Below, piece by piece: positions 11,564-21,050 of a stretch of DNA of 64,000 nucleotides. The notes beneath the pieces were generated by a model. It did not search any database, was not told the DNA's origin, and saw only the letters and a program-made list of their open reading frames with translations. This DNA is from Euonymus europaeus (taxonomy: Eukaryota > Streptophyta > Magnoliopsida > Celastrales > Celastraceae), in NCBI GenBank assembly GCA_963580455.1, contig OY756972.1, positions 10,989,001 to 11,053,000 of the forward strand, written 5' to 3'. Within the stretch, counting starts at the first letter, position 1; each line of letters opens with the position of its first letter. The position numbers and the translations under genes were made by a program.

Positions 11564-13609
11564 ATGGCATCTAGAAGTCAAGAGGGACAATCTAGCACTA
11601 GGCCTCCATTTTTTGATGGAGAAGACTATACGCATTGGAGGATGCTAATGAAGCTACATTTTATGTCCTTAGACGTAGACCTATGGAGTGTAGTAGAAGA
11701 TGGCCCCTACGTTCCCTTAGAAACAGTTAAGGTGGATGGAGTTGAAATGTCTAGGTCTAAACCTAGAGAAAAATGGAGTGAAAGTGATAAGAAGCTCATG
11801 TCTTTGAATGCTAGGGCTATGTCAATTTTATACAATGCACTTAATAAAATTGATGCTAAATTGATCAACAACTGCAATTCAGCTAAAGAAATGTGGGATA
11901 AGCTTAATATGAAGCATGAGGGCACAAATCAAGTAAAGGAATCAAAAATTAATATGTTGATGCATTCTTATGAATTATTCTCTATGCTACCTAATGAGTC
12001 CATAGGGGAAATGGACATTAGGCTATCTAACATCTTAAATTCTCTTGAAAGCTTAGGTAAATCATTCTCCAACAAAGAAAAGGTACAAAAGTACCTTAGA
12101 AGCTTGCCTCCTTCTTGGGATCCGAAGGTGACAGCCATTCAAGAAGCCAAGGATTTGGAGGTATTGAAGCTAGAGGAACTCGTGGGATCACTAATGGTCT
12201 ACGAGACCAACCTAAAGAATCGGGTTGTTCAAGAGGAGAAGAAGTCCATCGCTTTACCTACTAAGGCTGAGTGTGATAGAGAAGATGGAGGAGATGAATT
12301 TGATAGTGATAAGGAGATAGCCTTCATGACAAGAAAGTTCAAGAAGTTCCTCATTCGGAAAAAGAAGCAAGCTGGTGGTGCTCCATTCAACCAAAAGAAG
12401 AGTGAGAAGGACAAGGCAACACACTTTGAGAAAGAGGAGATGAAGTGTTTCGAATGTGGCAAGAAAGGCCACTTGAGGAGTGAGTGTTTCCTCAGAAACA
12501 AAGACAAGAACAAAAGGCAATCAAGGAATGCTTTCAAAGCCGCTTGGAACAACTCGGATGACTCCTCAAGTGAAGACGAAGATGATGTGGCAGCAGCTTG
12601 CTACATGGCAAAAGAAGGAGATAATGAGGTAAAATCTTTCCATAGTAATGATGATTCTTTAAGTGATGATGATATGCTTGAATTGATGAGTGAAATGAAT
12701 GAAAAGAACAAAAAATTAAGTAAGGAAAAGAAGGCATTGAAAGAAATAAATAGTGCTCTTCAGAGTGTGATTGAAAGGCTAAATGAAAAACTAGGAAATA
12801 TGGAAAATGAATTTAGTGTATGTAAATCTGATTGTGAGCATGTTCTTGAAGTAGATAAATTGAAACATGAACTTGAGTGCATGCAAGAGAAGTATGATGA
12901 CTTAGTTTTTGATACTAAGGTTGAAAAAGAAGTATGTAAGTCTCATGATGATTCTAAAATGAAAAATGAACTTGATATGCTTAGGTTAAGATATGATGAC
13001 TTGGAAAAATCATTTTCTAGGTTTTGTATGAGTTCGGATCAGCTTGACATGATTTTATCTACCTTGAGGCAATCACTAGATAAATCCGGTTTAGGGTATG
13101 ATGAAAATGTTCCATGTAAACAAGTTGATATGCAAAATTTAAATTCTGTATTTGTATCTAAAAGTGTGCAAAATTCAGATTTGAAAAGTACAGCAAAGTG
13201 TGAATTCTCACCTCCTAACTATGTTAAATTGAATGATTTGCATGCTCCCTCTACCTCTCAAGTTCAAACAATAAAGTCTAGGACTTATCCTACTTGGAGA
13301 GAACCACATTATTTGAAAAATAGAAGAAGATATATTGCTGGAACATCACAACCATTTAAGAAGTATAACCAGCCAAGAACACCAACTTCTAGATACTATA
13401 GGCCTAGAGGTGATTATTATGGTCATCATGATGTAAGTTATAAAAATGCTTCTTACATGTCTTATATGCATAAAAATGATTATGTGATGCATGCTAAGCC
13501 TAAATTCCGGCAAGTGTTTCAAAAGAATGATGTATTTGTTTGGGTTCCAAAAGGAACCAATACTAATCCCCAAGGACCCAACAAGTTGTGGGTACCTAAA
13601 GCGATTTGA
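11564..13609 (+). CDS. gag: Gag polyprotein (capsid/nucleocapsid) of the copia element
   Basis: This is an intact frame of 681 codons from ATG to TGA. Gag packages element RNA into cytoplasmic virus-like particles. The N-terminal part (RPPFFDGEDYTHW near residue 13, then LYNALNKIDAKLI and LRSLPPSWDPKVTAI) is the copia-type capsid domain. A zinc knuckle CFECGKKGHLRSEC, of the form CX2CX4HX4C, lies at residues 295-308 and binds RNA. An acidic Ser/Asp/Glu stretch follows, then a Lys/Glu/Leu-rich probable coiled coil at about residues 375-500, and a basic Arg/Tyr-rich tail. The start was chosen because it is the first ATG of the long frame, 86 bases after the LTR, and is followed by the family-like MASRSQ. 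The length is large for copia Gag but usual for the Maximus/SIRE group. No frameshift or internal stop is seen. Pol follows in another frame. Confidence 0.93.
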   Translation: MASRSQEGQSSTRPPFFDGEDYTHWRMLMKLHFMSLDVDLWSVVEDGPYVPLETVKVDGVEMSRSKPREKWSESDKKLMSLNARAMSILYNALNKIDAKLINNCNSAKEMWDKLNMKHEGTNQVKESKINMLMHSYELFSMLPNESIGEMDIRLSNILNSLESLGKSFSNKEKVQKYLRSLPPSWDPKVTAIQEAKDLEVLKLEELVGSLMVYETNLKNRVVQEEKKSIALPTKAECDREDGGDEFDSDKEIAFMTRKFKKFLIRKKKQAGGAPFNQKKSEKDKATHFEKEEMKCFECGKKGHLRSECFLRNKDKNKRQSRNAFKAAWNNSDDSSSEDEDDVAAACYMAKEGDNEVKSFHSNDDSLSDDDMLELMSEMNEKNKKLSKEKKALKEINSALQSVIERLNEKLGNMENEFSVCKSDCEHVLEVDKLKHELECMQEKYDDLVFDTKVEKEVCKSHDDSKMKNELDMLRLRYDDLEKSFSRFCMSSDQLDMILSTLRQSLDKSGLGYDENVPCKQVDMQNLNSVFVSKSVQNSDLKSTAKCEFSPPNYVKLNDLHAPSTSQVQTIKSRTYPTWREPHYLKNRRRYIAGTSQPFKKYNQPRTPTSRYYRPRGDYYGHHDVSYKNASYMSYMHKNDYVMHAKPKFRQVFQKNDVFVWVPKGTNTNPQGPNKLWVPKAI

Positions 13610-13667
13610 ATTGGTGTAGGAAAGCTTTAAGTACAAGGAACCAAGAAAAGCTAGAAGCAAATGGTTC
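13610..13667 (+). other. Gag-pol junction with stop codons and frame change
   Basis: Gag ends with TGA at 13607-13609. Its frame also meets TAA and TAG within the next 45 bases. The pol frame is +1 relative to gag and opens only after a TAG at 13617-13619. From there it reads through a lysine/arginine-rich stretch to Lys-Trp-Phe just before the ATG at 13668. Many copia elements make one gag-pol protein, or use a single stop or frameshift here. Whether this arrangement is a family-wide expression device or damage in this copy cannot be told from one copy. Confidence 0.6.
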
Positions 13668-16600
13668 ATGTACAGCGGATGTACAAGGCACATGACTGGA
13701 AACAGGGAGCTCTTCTCATCCTTTCAAGAATCTTCAAAAGGAGGGAGAGTCACGTTTGGAGACAATAAGAAAGGAAAGATTCTTGGCTATGGTATTATAG
13801 GTGGTAACGTTTCTGTTCCTATCTCTAATGTATCTTTAGTTAATGATCTTGCATTTAACTTGCTGAGTGTGGCTCAATTATGTGACAAAAATTTGAAAGT
13901 GTGCTTTGATGATAAGAAGTGTGAAGTGCTTGATAAACATGGTAGTTGCTTGCTGGTTGGTAAACGAGAAGGTGGTATGTATGTGTTTAATCTAGACGAT
14001 ACTAAAAATTGCAAACTTACATGCTTGGTAGCAAATGAAAATGATGTGAACTTGTGGCATAGAAGACTAGGGCATATAGGGATTTCATCTATAGCTAAAT
14101 TAATCAAAAAGAGTCTAGTTCAAGGAATTCCCTCTCTAAATTTTGACATGTTTGCGGATTGTGAGACTTGCATAAAGGGAAAGCATACTAGAGAGTCATT
14201 TAGGTCTAAAGATTACATCTCTACATCTAGGGTTCTTGAAATGATGCATATAGATCTTTTTGGGCCTAGTCGAGTTCAAAGATTAGGAGGTAGTCTATAT
14301 GTGTTTGTTATAGTTGATGATTTTTCACGTTTTTGTTGGACAATATTCTTAAAACACAAAAATGAAGCTGTTCATGCATTCTCTAAGTTGATCAAGAAAC
14401 TTCAAAATGAGACTAGTCAAACAATAGTTAAAATAAGGAGTGACCATGGAGGAGAGTTTGAGAACAAGTTGTTTGATGATCTATGTGATTATTATGGTAT
14501 TAAACACGAATTTTCAGCACCTAGGACACCCCAACAAAATGGGGTAGTAGAAAGAAAGAATAGAACTTTACAAGAAATTGCTAGAACAATGCTTTGTGAA
14601 TATGATCTTCCTAAGTTTTTATGGGCTGAAGCCGTTTCTTGTGCTTGTTATGTTGTGAATCGATTGAGCATTAGAAAAGGTCTAGGAAAAACACCATATG
14701 AGCTTTGGAATGGTAGGGTACCTAAAGTAGATCATTTGAGACCTTTTGGATGTAAATGTTATATGCTTAACACTAGAGAAAATCTTGATAAGTTTGATCC
14801 AAAATCTGTGTGTTGCATTCTGGTTGGTTATTCGTTGTCATCAAAAGCATATAGAGTCTATGTTCCATCATCTAGGAAAATAGAAGAGTCAATTCACATT
14901 AAGTTTATTGAAAATGAAATGGCTAGTTGTGATAAGAATATGGATGAGAGTAATCAGCCCCTAGTAAATGATGACTTAGAGGACATTCTTCCATTTAAAG
15001 AAACTAGGGAAACTGAAAATAACATACCTCAAGTGTCTATACAAGAGCCACCCGAGTCTATGCCTACTAGAACACAAGAGGTCGAACCTTCTGGATCTGA
15101 AAATGAGAACATAAATGAAAGACCAGCACCTACTTCATGGTTACAAATCCCTAACAAAGATAAGCATCCTAAAGAATTGGTCATAGGTGACTTAAATCAA
15201 GGAGTTAGGACTAGAAGATCTCACTTGCATTCAAACTTTGCTAATATGAGTGATTATGTGCTAAGTGTTTTGACTAATTTTGATGATGCATATTTGGATG
15301 ATAAACTTGCATTCATACATGATGTGCATGATTCATATAATTTTATCTCTCACATAGAACCTAAATCCATAAAAGAGGCTCTAGTAGATAATGAGTGGAT
15401 CAATGCTATGCAAGAAGAGTTAGGACAGTTTGAGAGAAACAAAGTTTGGGAATTAGTTCCTAAGCCTAATGATCAAACAATAATTGGAACAAAGTGGGTA
15501 TTTAGGAACAAAATGAATGAACAAGGAGTGGTGGTTAGAAACAAGGCTAGATTAGTTGCACAAGGGTACAATCAACAAGAGGGTATAGATTATGAAGAGA
15601 CATTTGCCCCTGTAGCTAGGTTAGAAGCCATTAGATTGCTCATTTCATTTGCATGTCATAAGGGTTTTACTTTGTATCAAATGGATGTCAAAAGTGCCTT
15701 TCTAAATGGTTTTATCAATGAAAATGTTTTTGTCAAACAACCCCCTGGTTTTGAAATCCCTAAGAAACCCGAGCATGTGTATAAGTTGTCTAAGGCATTA
15801 TATGGGTTAAAACAAGCTCCTAGAGCTTGGTATGATAGACTTTCTTCATTTTTATTAGAAAATAATTTTCAAAGGGGTAAGGTAGATAACACTCTGTTTT
15901 TAAAAGAAAAGAATGGACACTTACTTTTAGTTCAAATTTATGTAGATGACATCATTTTTGGTTCTACCTTAGATTCTTTGGTTAAGGAATTTGAAAATTG
16001 CATGAAAAATGAATTTGAGATGTCAATGATGGGTGAGCTTAACTACTTCCTAGGGCTGCAAGTTAAACAAAGTAAGGAAGGAATATTTTTAAATCAAGCT
16101 AAATATGTGCATGATATGTTTGTGAAGTTTGGGTTTGAAAAACTTAATCCTTCCCCCACACCCATGTCCGTTACTACTAGATTAGAAAAGGATGAGCATG
16201 AATCTGATTTTGATGCTTCTTTATATCGTTCTATGATTGGGTCTTTGCTCTATTTGACAAGTAGTAGGCCGGATATCATACATGCTGTATGTTTATGTGC
16301 TAGGTTTCAAAGTGCTCCTAAAGTTACTCATTATCAAGCGGTAAAAAGAATATTTAGATATCTAAAGCATACATCTAATTTTGGCTTATGGTATGATAGG
16401 CAGTCTTCATATGAATTATATGCTTATAGTGATGCGGACTATGCTGGAAGTAGATTAGATAGAAAGAGTACCTCCGGAACTGTTCAATTTCTAGGAAACA
16501 TGGTGGTTTCTTGGTTTTCCAAGAAACAAGGTTGTGTAGCGCTATCCACCACCGAGGCTGAATATATGGCCGTAGGGAGTTGTTGTGCTCAACTTCTCTA

Positions 16601-16883
16601 TTTAAAACAACAACTTGCTGATTATGGAGTAAGTGTAGATGAGATCCCCATCTATTGTGATAATACTAGTGCGATTAGTTTATCTAAGAACCCCATTCTT
16701 CATTCAAAAGCCAAACACATTGAGATAAGACACCATTTCCTTAGGGATCATGTTTCTCAAGGTCATATTAAGGTTGAGTATATTGATACTATGAATCAAG
16801 TGGCAGATATTTTTACCAAGCCTTTAAACCAAGATAGGTTTGAGTTTCTTCGAAATCAGCTCAATATGAGATCACTTGTTTGA
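13668..16883 (+). CDS. pol: Pol polyprotein (protease-integrase-RT-RNase H), protease active site altered
   Basis: This is an open frame of 1,071 codons. The ATG is internal to the protease and is probably not a natural start; the frame is open back to 13620. The protease signature reads Tyr-Ser-Gly-Cys at residues 2-5, followed by RHMTG; Tyr replaces the catalytic Asp expected of retroviral-type aspartic proteases. The GAG-pre-integrase zinc site has LWHRRLGH (129-136) and C165/C168. The integrase DDE triad is D196, D259 and E295, with the expected 35-residue spacing. Reverse transcriptase covers about 588-830 with D673 and YVDD at 758-761. RNase H has D922, E963/E965 and D998, and the C-terminus carries ADIFTKPL. 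The domain order is copia-specific. No stop interrupts these domains, so everything except the protease looks functional. It would act in virus-like particles and then in the nucleus for integration. Confidence 0.92.
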   Translation: MYSGCTRHMTGNRELFSSFQESSKGGRVTFGDNKKGKILGYGIIGGNVSVPISNVSLVNDLAFNLLSVAQLCDKNLKVCFDDKKCEVLDKHGSCLLVGKREGGMYVFNLDDTKNCKLTCLVANENDVNLWHRRLGHIGISSIAKLIKKSLVQGIPSLNFDMFADCETCIKGKHTRESFRSKDYISTSRVLEMMHIDLFGPSRVQRLGGSLYVFVIVDDFSRFCWTIFLKHKNEAVHAFSKLIKKLQNETSQTIVKIRSDHGGEFENKLFDDLCDYYGIKHEFSAPRTPQQNGVVERKNRTLQEIARTMLCEYDLPKFLWAEAVSCACYVVNRLSIRKGLGKTPYELWNGRVPKVDHLRPFGCKCYMLNTRENLDKFDPKSVCCILVGYSLSSKAYRVYVPSSRKIEESIHIKFIENEMASCDKNMDESNQPLVNDDLEDILPFKETRETENNIPQVSIQEPPESMPTRTQEVEPSGSENENINERPAPTSWLQIPNKDKHPKELVIGDLNQGVRTRRSHLHSNFANMSDYVLSVLTNFDDAYLDDKLAFIHDVHDSYNFISHIEPKSIKEALVDNEWINAMQEELGQFERNKVWELVPKPNDQTIIGTKWVFRNKMNEQGVVVRNKARLVAQGYNQQEGIDYEETFAPVARLEAIRLLISFACHKGFTLYQMDVKSAFLNGFINENVFVKQPPGFEIPKKPEHVYKLSKALYGLKQAPRAWYDRLSSFLLENNFQRGKVDNTLFLKEKNGHLLLVQIYVDDIIFGSTLDSLVKEFENCMKNEFEMSMMGELNYFLGLQVKQSKEGIFLNQAKYVHDMFVKFGFEKLNPSPTPMSVTTRLEKDEHESDFDASLYRSMIGSLLYLTSSRPDIIHAVCLCARFQSAPKVTHYQAVKRIFRYLKHTSNFGLWYDRQSSYELYAYSDADYAGSRLDRKSTSGTVQFLGNMVVSWFSKKQGCVALSTTEAEYMAVGSCCAQLLYLKQQLADYGVSVDEIPIYCDNTSAISLSKNPILHSKAKHIEIRHHFLRDHVSQGHIKVEYIDTMNQVADIFTKPLNQDRFEFLRNQLNMRSLV

Positions 16884-17004
16884 TATCTTTTGCATAATTT
16901 CCAAACTAAAGGGGAGAAATATAGGATCTTTGGTATACGTTGAGGAGGAGAGCCTAAGTTAAGGGGGAGCTTAGAAACCAAAGATAGTTATTTTCGAAAT
17001 TATC
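16884..17004 (+). other. 3' untranslated segment with extra purine tracts
   Basis: These 121 bases after the pol stop contain no coding frame. They hold two purine runs resembling the true polypurine tract: AAAGGGGAGAAA at about 16908-16919 and AAGGGGGAGC at 16961-16970. These could be secondary plus-strand primer sites or remnants of duplicated ends. No env-like frame is present. Confidence 0.6.
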
Positions 17005-17017
17005 AAAAGGGGGAGAA
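17005..17017 (+). other. Polypurine tract for plus-strand priming
   Basis: AAAAGGGGGAGAA directly abuts the TG start of the 3' LTR, the required place for the RNase H-resistant primer of plus-strand DNA synthesis. Confidence 0.9.
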
Positions 17018-18786
17018 TGTTGAAGCATAGGTTTCAAGCTTAAGTTTGATGAATTTCGAAAATGCTAAGTGGCTGAATACGTGTGTGAAATACTTAATTC
17101 ATGTAGCCTTGATTCTATATATGGTAATTCATGTGATCTTAGTCTTATATTTATGATCTGCACTTTAATAATTGATCAAAACATTCTCATATATATAGGC
17201 ACGTTTTTCTTTCATATAGTTGTCATATATGTGTTTCATTTATGGAAACTAACTTGTGTTGACAAAAATGTTAGAAATCCTTTTTCGATTATCTTTTGAA
17301 AGTTTGTAGGCATGGAATATGGAAAGAAATCATGAAAAGTTCAGGAATTCAATTCTTATGGAAAGAGATCAAGAAAGGTTCAATTCTTATGGAAAGAGAT
17401 CAAGTCTTGCATTCCATATGTAAAGAATCAAAAGGTGATCAAGTTTTATGGAAAGATAACACAAGAAGAGCATGGAATTGTCATTTTTCTACCATATGGA
17501 AGGAAAATCCGAATTTCAACTAAAAAGAAGATCATGAGATCAACATCAAATCAAGGAGAAGATCAATCCCAGCCGTTGGAGGGTTTTCTATATATAAGAA
17601 GAGATCTTGACCATTGGTGACATTCTGGAACATCAAGAAGATTCACTCAAGAAGGAAACAAGATCGAGATGAAGACTTATTCAAGCTTACAAGAAAGGAA
17701 ACGAGATCATGAAGAATTCTCTTAGGAGAATTGAAAAGGAAAGCCAACCTTCATTGTGTCAAATTATGTGTGATTAGCCAAAATCCCATAAACACAAATA
17801 CTAGCCTATCCTAGCCGATTCTCCTACATCTTCAATACCTAATTTTCGTCCGTTTTCCTTCTCCAAAAAGATTTCACCAAGAATCATTCCTTTCTCACCT
17901 CAAATGAGCCGTTGGACCTGAGCCTATTTAATCAATCATTCTCTATAAGTCCAACTAAGAAAGCTTGCTGCGTTCTAACCTTATTCTCTCTAATTTCAAG
18001 CCAAAAACGTTCTTGAAGCCCTATTGTTACTATCTTGAGTTCTCATCTTCCTAAAACCAATTTTGAGAGAGCCTATCTTGCCAATACTGCCAATACTCAG
18101 CCATACTTTGAGCTTTGCATACTTTGAACGTTATTTCTCATATCTAGCTATCAAAGAGCCATCCTTGAGCCAAAGCCATTATACACATTGAGTCAAGTAT
18201 CATATTTGCTTATTGAATTGTGAGGGTTCGTTGATTCAGCCATAAAATCAACAAGATTGTAACTTGTACTTTGAAGTGCATTCATAGTGGAGGTGTTGGC
18301 AAGTCCCTTTGAAGGAGGGCCGTGGATGTACTCAGTTTGAGGAACCACATAAAAATCTCGGTGTCATCTCTCTATCTCTTTATTATTTCGTATTTGTGAT
18401 TATTACTTAGACAACAAAAGTTTTCAAAATCACAAAAGAGTTAGAATTCAGTAAATTGAAATTGGTTTGATTAATCAGGGTGTTAAAGATTAAGAAAACA
18501 AAATTTTCATATTGTTTTATATTGTGTTGTTATGACTAACTATCTCATTCAAGTGTGCAGACTATATTACACATTCATCATCATTTGGAGGGCTACAAGA
18601 ATTGGTTCTTCAAGTTTCTATAATCGGTTAAATTAGAAATTTATTGTTGTTTTGTTTGTGAACTTATTTGTTATATCTTGTGCACTGAGTTGTCATATTA
18701 TACTATTTGTGATCAAGACCATTTTAACAAAAAAGTAGACATAGTCTTAATTCACCCCCCCCTTAAGTCTAGAAACGATCCTAACA
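17018..18786 (+). repeat. 3' LTR of the copia element
   Basis: It starts TGTTGAAGC after the polypurine tract and ends CCTAACA before the GTTTT duplication. It is 1 bp shorter than the 5' LTR, from an indel in the C run near 18763, with eight substitutions. It repeats the U3 direct repeat (17348-17404) and the TATA box (17588-17598). The polyadenylation site would lie here but no clear signal could be assigned. Confidence 0.96.
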
Positions 18787-18791
18787 GTTTT
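18787..18791. repeat. Target-site duplication, right copy (GTTTT)
   Basis: GTTTT directly after the 3' LTR matches 9703-9707. The satellite monomer resumes at once with GGCATCGAAATAATC. Confidence 0.95.
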
Positions 18792-20089
18792 GGCATCGAA
18801 ATAATCTATTAAGCTTATACTCATAAAAATTGACATATAAGAACAATAAAAAGTGTACACCAAGCAACTTTGATGGTCCGAAGTTGCTCAACTCTCTCTA
18901 TGGAGGAGCTTTTAACGGTTTTGTCCATTTGTCATAGAAAGTTGGTGTTTTGGCATCGAAATAATCTAGGAAGCATATACTCGTAAAATTTGACATATAA
19001 GAACAATAAAAATTGTACGCCGAGCAGCTTTGATGGTCCGAAGTTGCTCAACTCTTTCTATGGAGGAGCTTTTAACGGTTTTGTCCATTTTTAATAGAAA
19101 GTTGGTGTTTTGGCATTGAAATAATCTATGAAGCTTCTACTCGTAAAATTTGAAATATAAGAACAATAAAAATTGTACGCCGAGCAACTTTGATGGTCCG
19201 AAGTTGCTCAACTCTCTCTTTGGAGGAACTTTTAACGGTTTTGTCCATTTTTCATAGAAAGTATGTGTTTTGGCATCGAAATAATCTTGGAAGCTTATAC
19301 TCCTAAAATTTGACATATAAGAACAATAAAAATTGTACACCGAGCATCTTTGATGGTAAGAAGTTGTTCAACTCTCTCTATGGAGGAGCTTTTAACGGTT
19401 TTATACATTTGTCATAGAAAGTTGGTGTTTTGGAATCGAAATAATCTTGGAAGCTTGTATTAATAAAATTTTACATAGAAGAACAATAAAAAGTATACAT
19501 AGAGTAACTTTGATGGTCCGAAGTTGCTCAACTCTCTCTATGGAGGAGCTTTTAGCGGTTTTGTCCATTTGTCATAAAAGTTGGTGTTTTGGCATCGAAA
19601 TAATCTATGATGCTTATACTCATAAAAATTGACATGTAAGAGCAATAAAAAGTGTACACCGAGCAACTTTGATGGTCCGAAGTTGCTCAACTCTCTCTAT
19701 GGAGGAGCTTTTAACGGTTTTGTCCATTTGTCATAGAAAAATTGTGTTTTGGCATCGAAATAATCTATGAAGCTTATACTCATAAAATTTGACATATAAG
19801 AACAATAAAAAGTGTACACCGTGCAACTTTGATGGTCCGATGTTGCTCAACTATCTCTATGGAGGAGCTTTTAACGGTTTTGTCCATTTGTCATAGAAAG
19901 TTGTTGTTTTAGCATCGAAATAATCTAGGAAGCTTATACTCATAAAATTTGACATATAAGAGCAATAAAAAGTGTACACCGAGCAACTTTGATAGTCCGA
20001 AGTTGCTCAACTCTCTCTATGGAGGAGCTTTTAACGGTTTTGTCCATTTGTCATAGAAAGTTGGTGTTTTGGCATCGAAATAATCTATG

Positions 20090-20248
20090 AAGCTTATACT
20101 CATAAAATTTGACATATAAGAGCAATAAAAAGTGTACACCGAGCAACTTTGATGGTCCGAAGTTGCTCAACTCTCTCTATGGAGGAGCTTTTAACGGTTT
20201 TGTCCATTTGTCATAAAAGTTGGTGTTTTGTCATCGAAATAATCTATG
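20090..20248. repeat. Representative satellite monomer (159 bp, AAGCTT to AAGCTT)
   Basis: This near-consensus unit shows the parts found throughout the array. In order they are the HindIII site at the start, an A-rich segment, the dyad at 20141-20168, a CTCTCTCTATGGAGGAGC box, GCTTTTAACGG, TTTGTCCATTTGTCATAA and GTTGGTGTTTTG. The common 160-bp form has CATAGAAAG where this one has CATAAAAG. Confidence 0.9.
20141..20168. other. Dyad (inverted repeat) inside the satellite monomer, example copy
   Basis: GAGCAACTT, then a 10-bp spacer TGATGGTCCG, then AAGTTGCTC: two perfectly complementary 9-bp arms. The same block occurs in a large share of the monomers. Common variants (GAGAAACTT with GTTGTTC, GAGCATCTT with GTTGTTC, GTGCAACTT with GATGTTGC) break one or more pairs, so it is not strictly kept. 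It could extrude as a hairpin or be a palindromic protein site; neither is shown. Confidence 0.8.
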
Positions 20249-21050
20249 AAGCTTATAATCATAAAATTTGACATATAAGAACAATAAAAAGTGTACACCG
20301 AGAAACTTTGATGGTCCGAAGTTGCTCAACTCTCTCTATGGAGGAGCTTTTAACGGTTTTGTCCATTTGTCATAGAAAGTTGTTGTTTTAGCATCGAAAT
20401 AATCTAGGAGGCATATACTCTTAAAATTTGACATATAAGAACAATAAGAATTGTACACCGAGCAACTATGATGGTCCGACGTTGCTCAACTCTCTCTATG
20501 GAGGAGCTTTTAACGGTTTTGTCCATTTGTCATAGAAAGTTGGTGTTTTGACATCGAAATAATCTAGGAAGCTTATACCCTTAAAATTTGACATATATGA
20601 ACAATAAAAAGTGTACACCGAGCAACTTTGATGGTCCGAAGTTGCTCAACTCTCTCTATGGAGGTGCTTTTAACGGTTTTGTCCATTTGTCATAAAAGTT
20701 GGTGTTTTGGCATCGAAATAATCTATGAAGCTTATACTCATAAAATTTGACATATAAGAACAATAAAAAGTGTACACCGATCAACTTTGATGGTCCGATG
20801 TTGCTCAACTCTCTCTATGGAGGAGCTTTTAGCGGTTTTGTCCATTTGTCATAGAAAGTTGTTGTTTTAGCATCGAAATAATCTATGAAGCTTATACTCA
20901 TAAAAATTGACATATAAGAACAATAAAAAGTGTACACCGAGCAACTTTGATGGTTCGAAGTTGCTCAACTCTCTCTATGGAGGAGCTTTTAACGGTTTTG
21001 TCCATTTGTCATAGAAAGTTGGTGTTTTGGCATCGAAATAATCTAGGAAG
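20190..21050. repeat. Duplicated satellite segment, copy 1 (pair with 24342-25202)
   Basis: It shares rare variants with 24342-25202 at a 4,152-bp offset: AGGAGGCATATACTC, AACAATAAGAATTG with CTATGATGGTCCGACG, and a TATACCC unit with ATATATGAAC. The match ends where copy 1 reads CTTATACTCG and copy 2 reads CTTGTATTAA. Edges are approximate. Confidence 0.75.

Larger units (their letters stand above)
9708..18786 (+). mobile_element. Full-length Ty1/copia LTR retrotransposon inserted in the satellite
   Basis: The 9,079-bp element has two LTRs of 1,770 and 1,769 bp, a primer site, gag, pol in copia order (protease, integrase, reverse transcriptase, RNase H), a polypurine tract and a perfect 5-bp target duplication. 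Gag is large (681 residues) with a zinc knuckle and a coiled-coil C-terminal half; this and the sequence style suggest the Maximus/SIRE lineage, an inference that needs a tree. There is no env-like frame: only 134 bp separate pol from the 3' LTR. LTR identity of about 99.5% shows recent insertion. The protease triad is substituted and gag and pol lie in different frames, so autonomous activity is doubtful. Confidence 0.97.

Noticed and set aside
12229..12552. Open frames antisense to gag and pol (also 11707-11925, 12254-12520, 13346-13693, 13874-14107)
   Set aside because: They lie within the strongly supported gag and pol frames and are low-complexity shadows of Lys/Glu-rich codons.
16884..17017. 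Env-like gene, as in some SIRE-type elements
   Set aside because: Only 134 bp lie between pol and the 3' LTR and no open frame is present.
20090..20248. CENP-B box in the satellite monomer
   Set aside because: Checked the TTTCGATGCC region on the minus strand: it lacks the required A and CGGG of the box. No other candidate seen.
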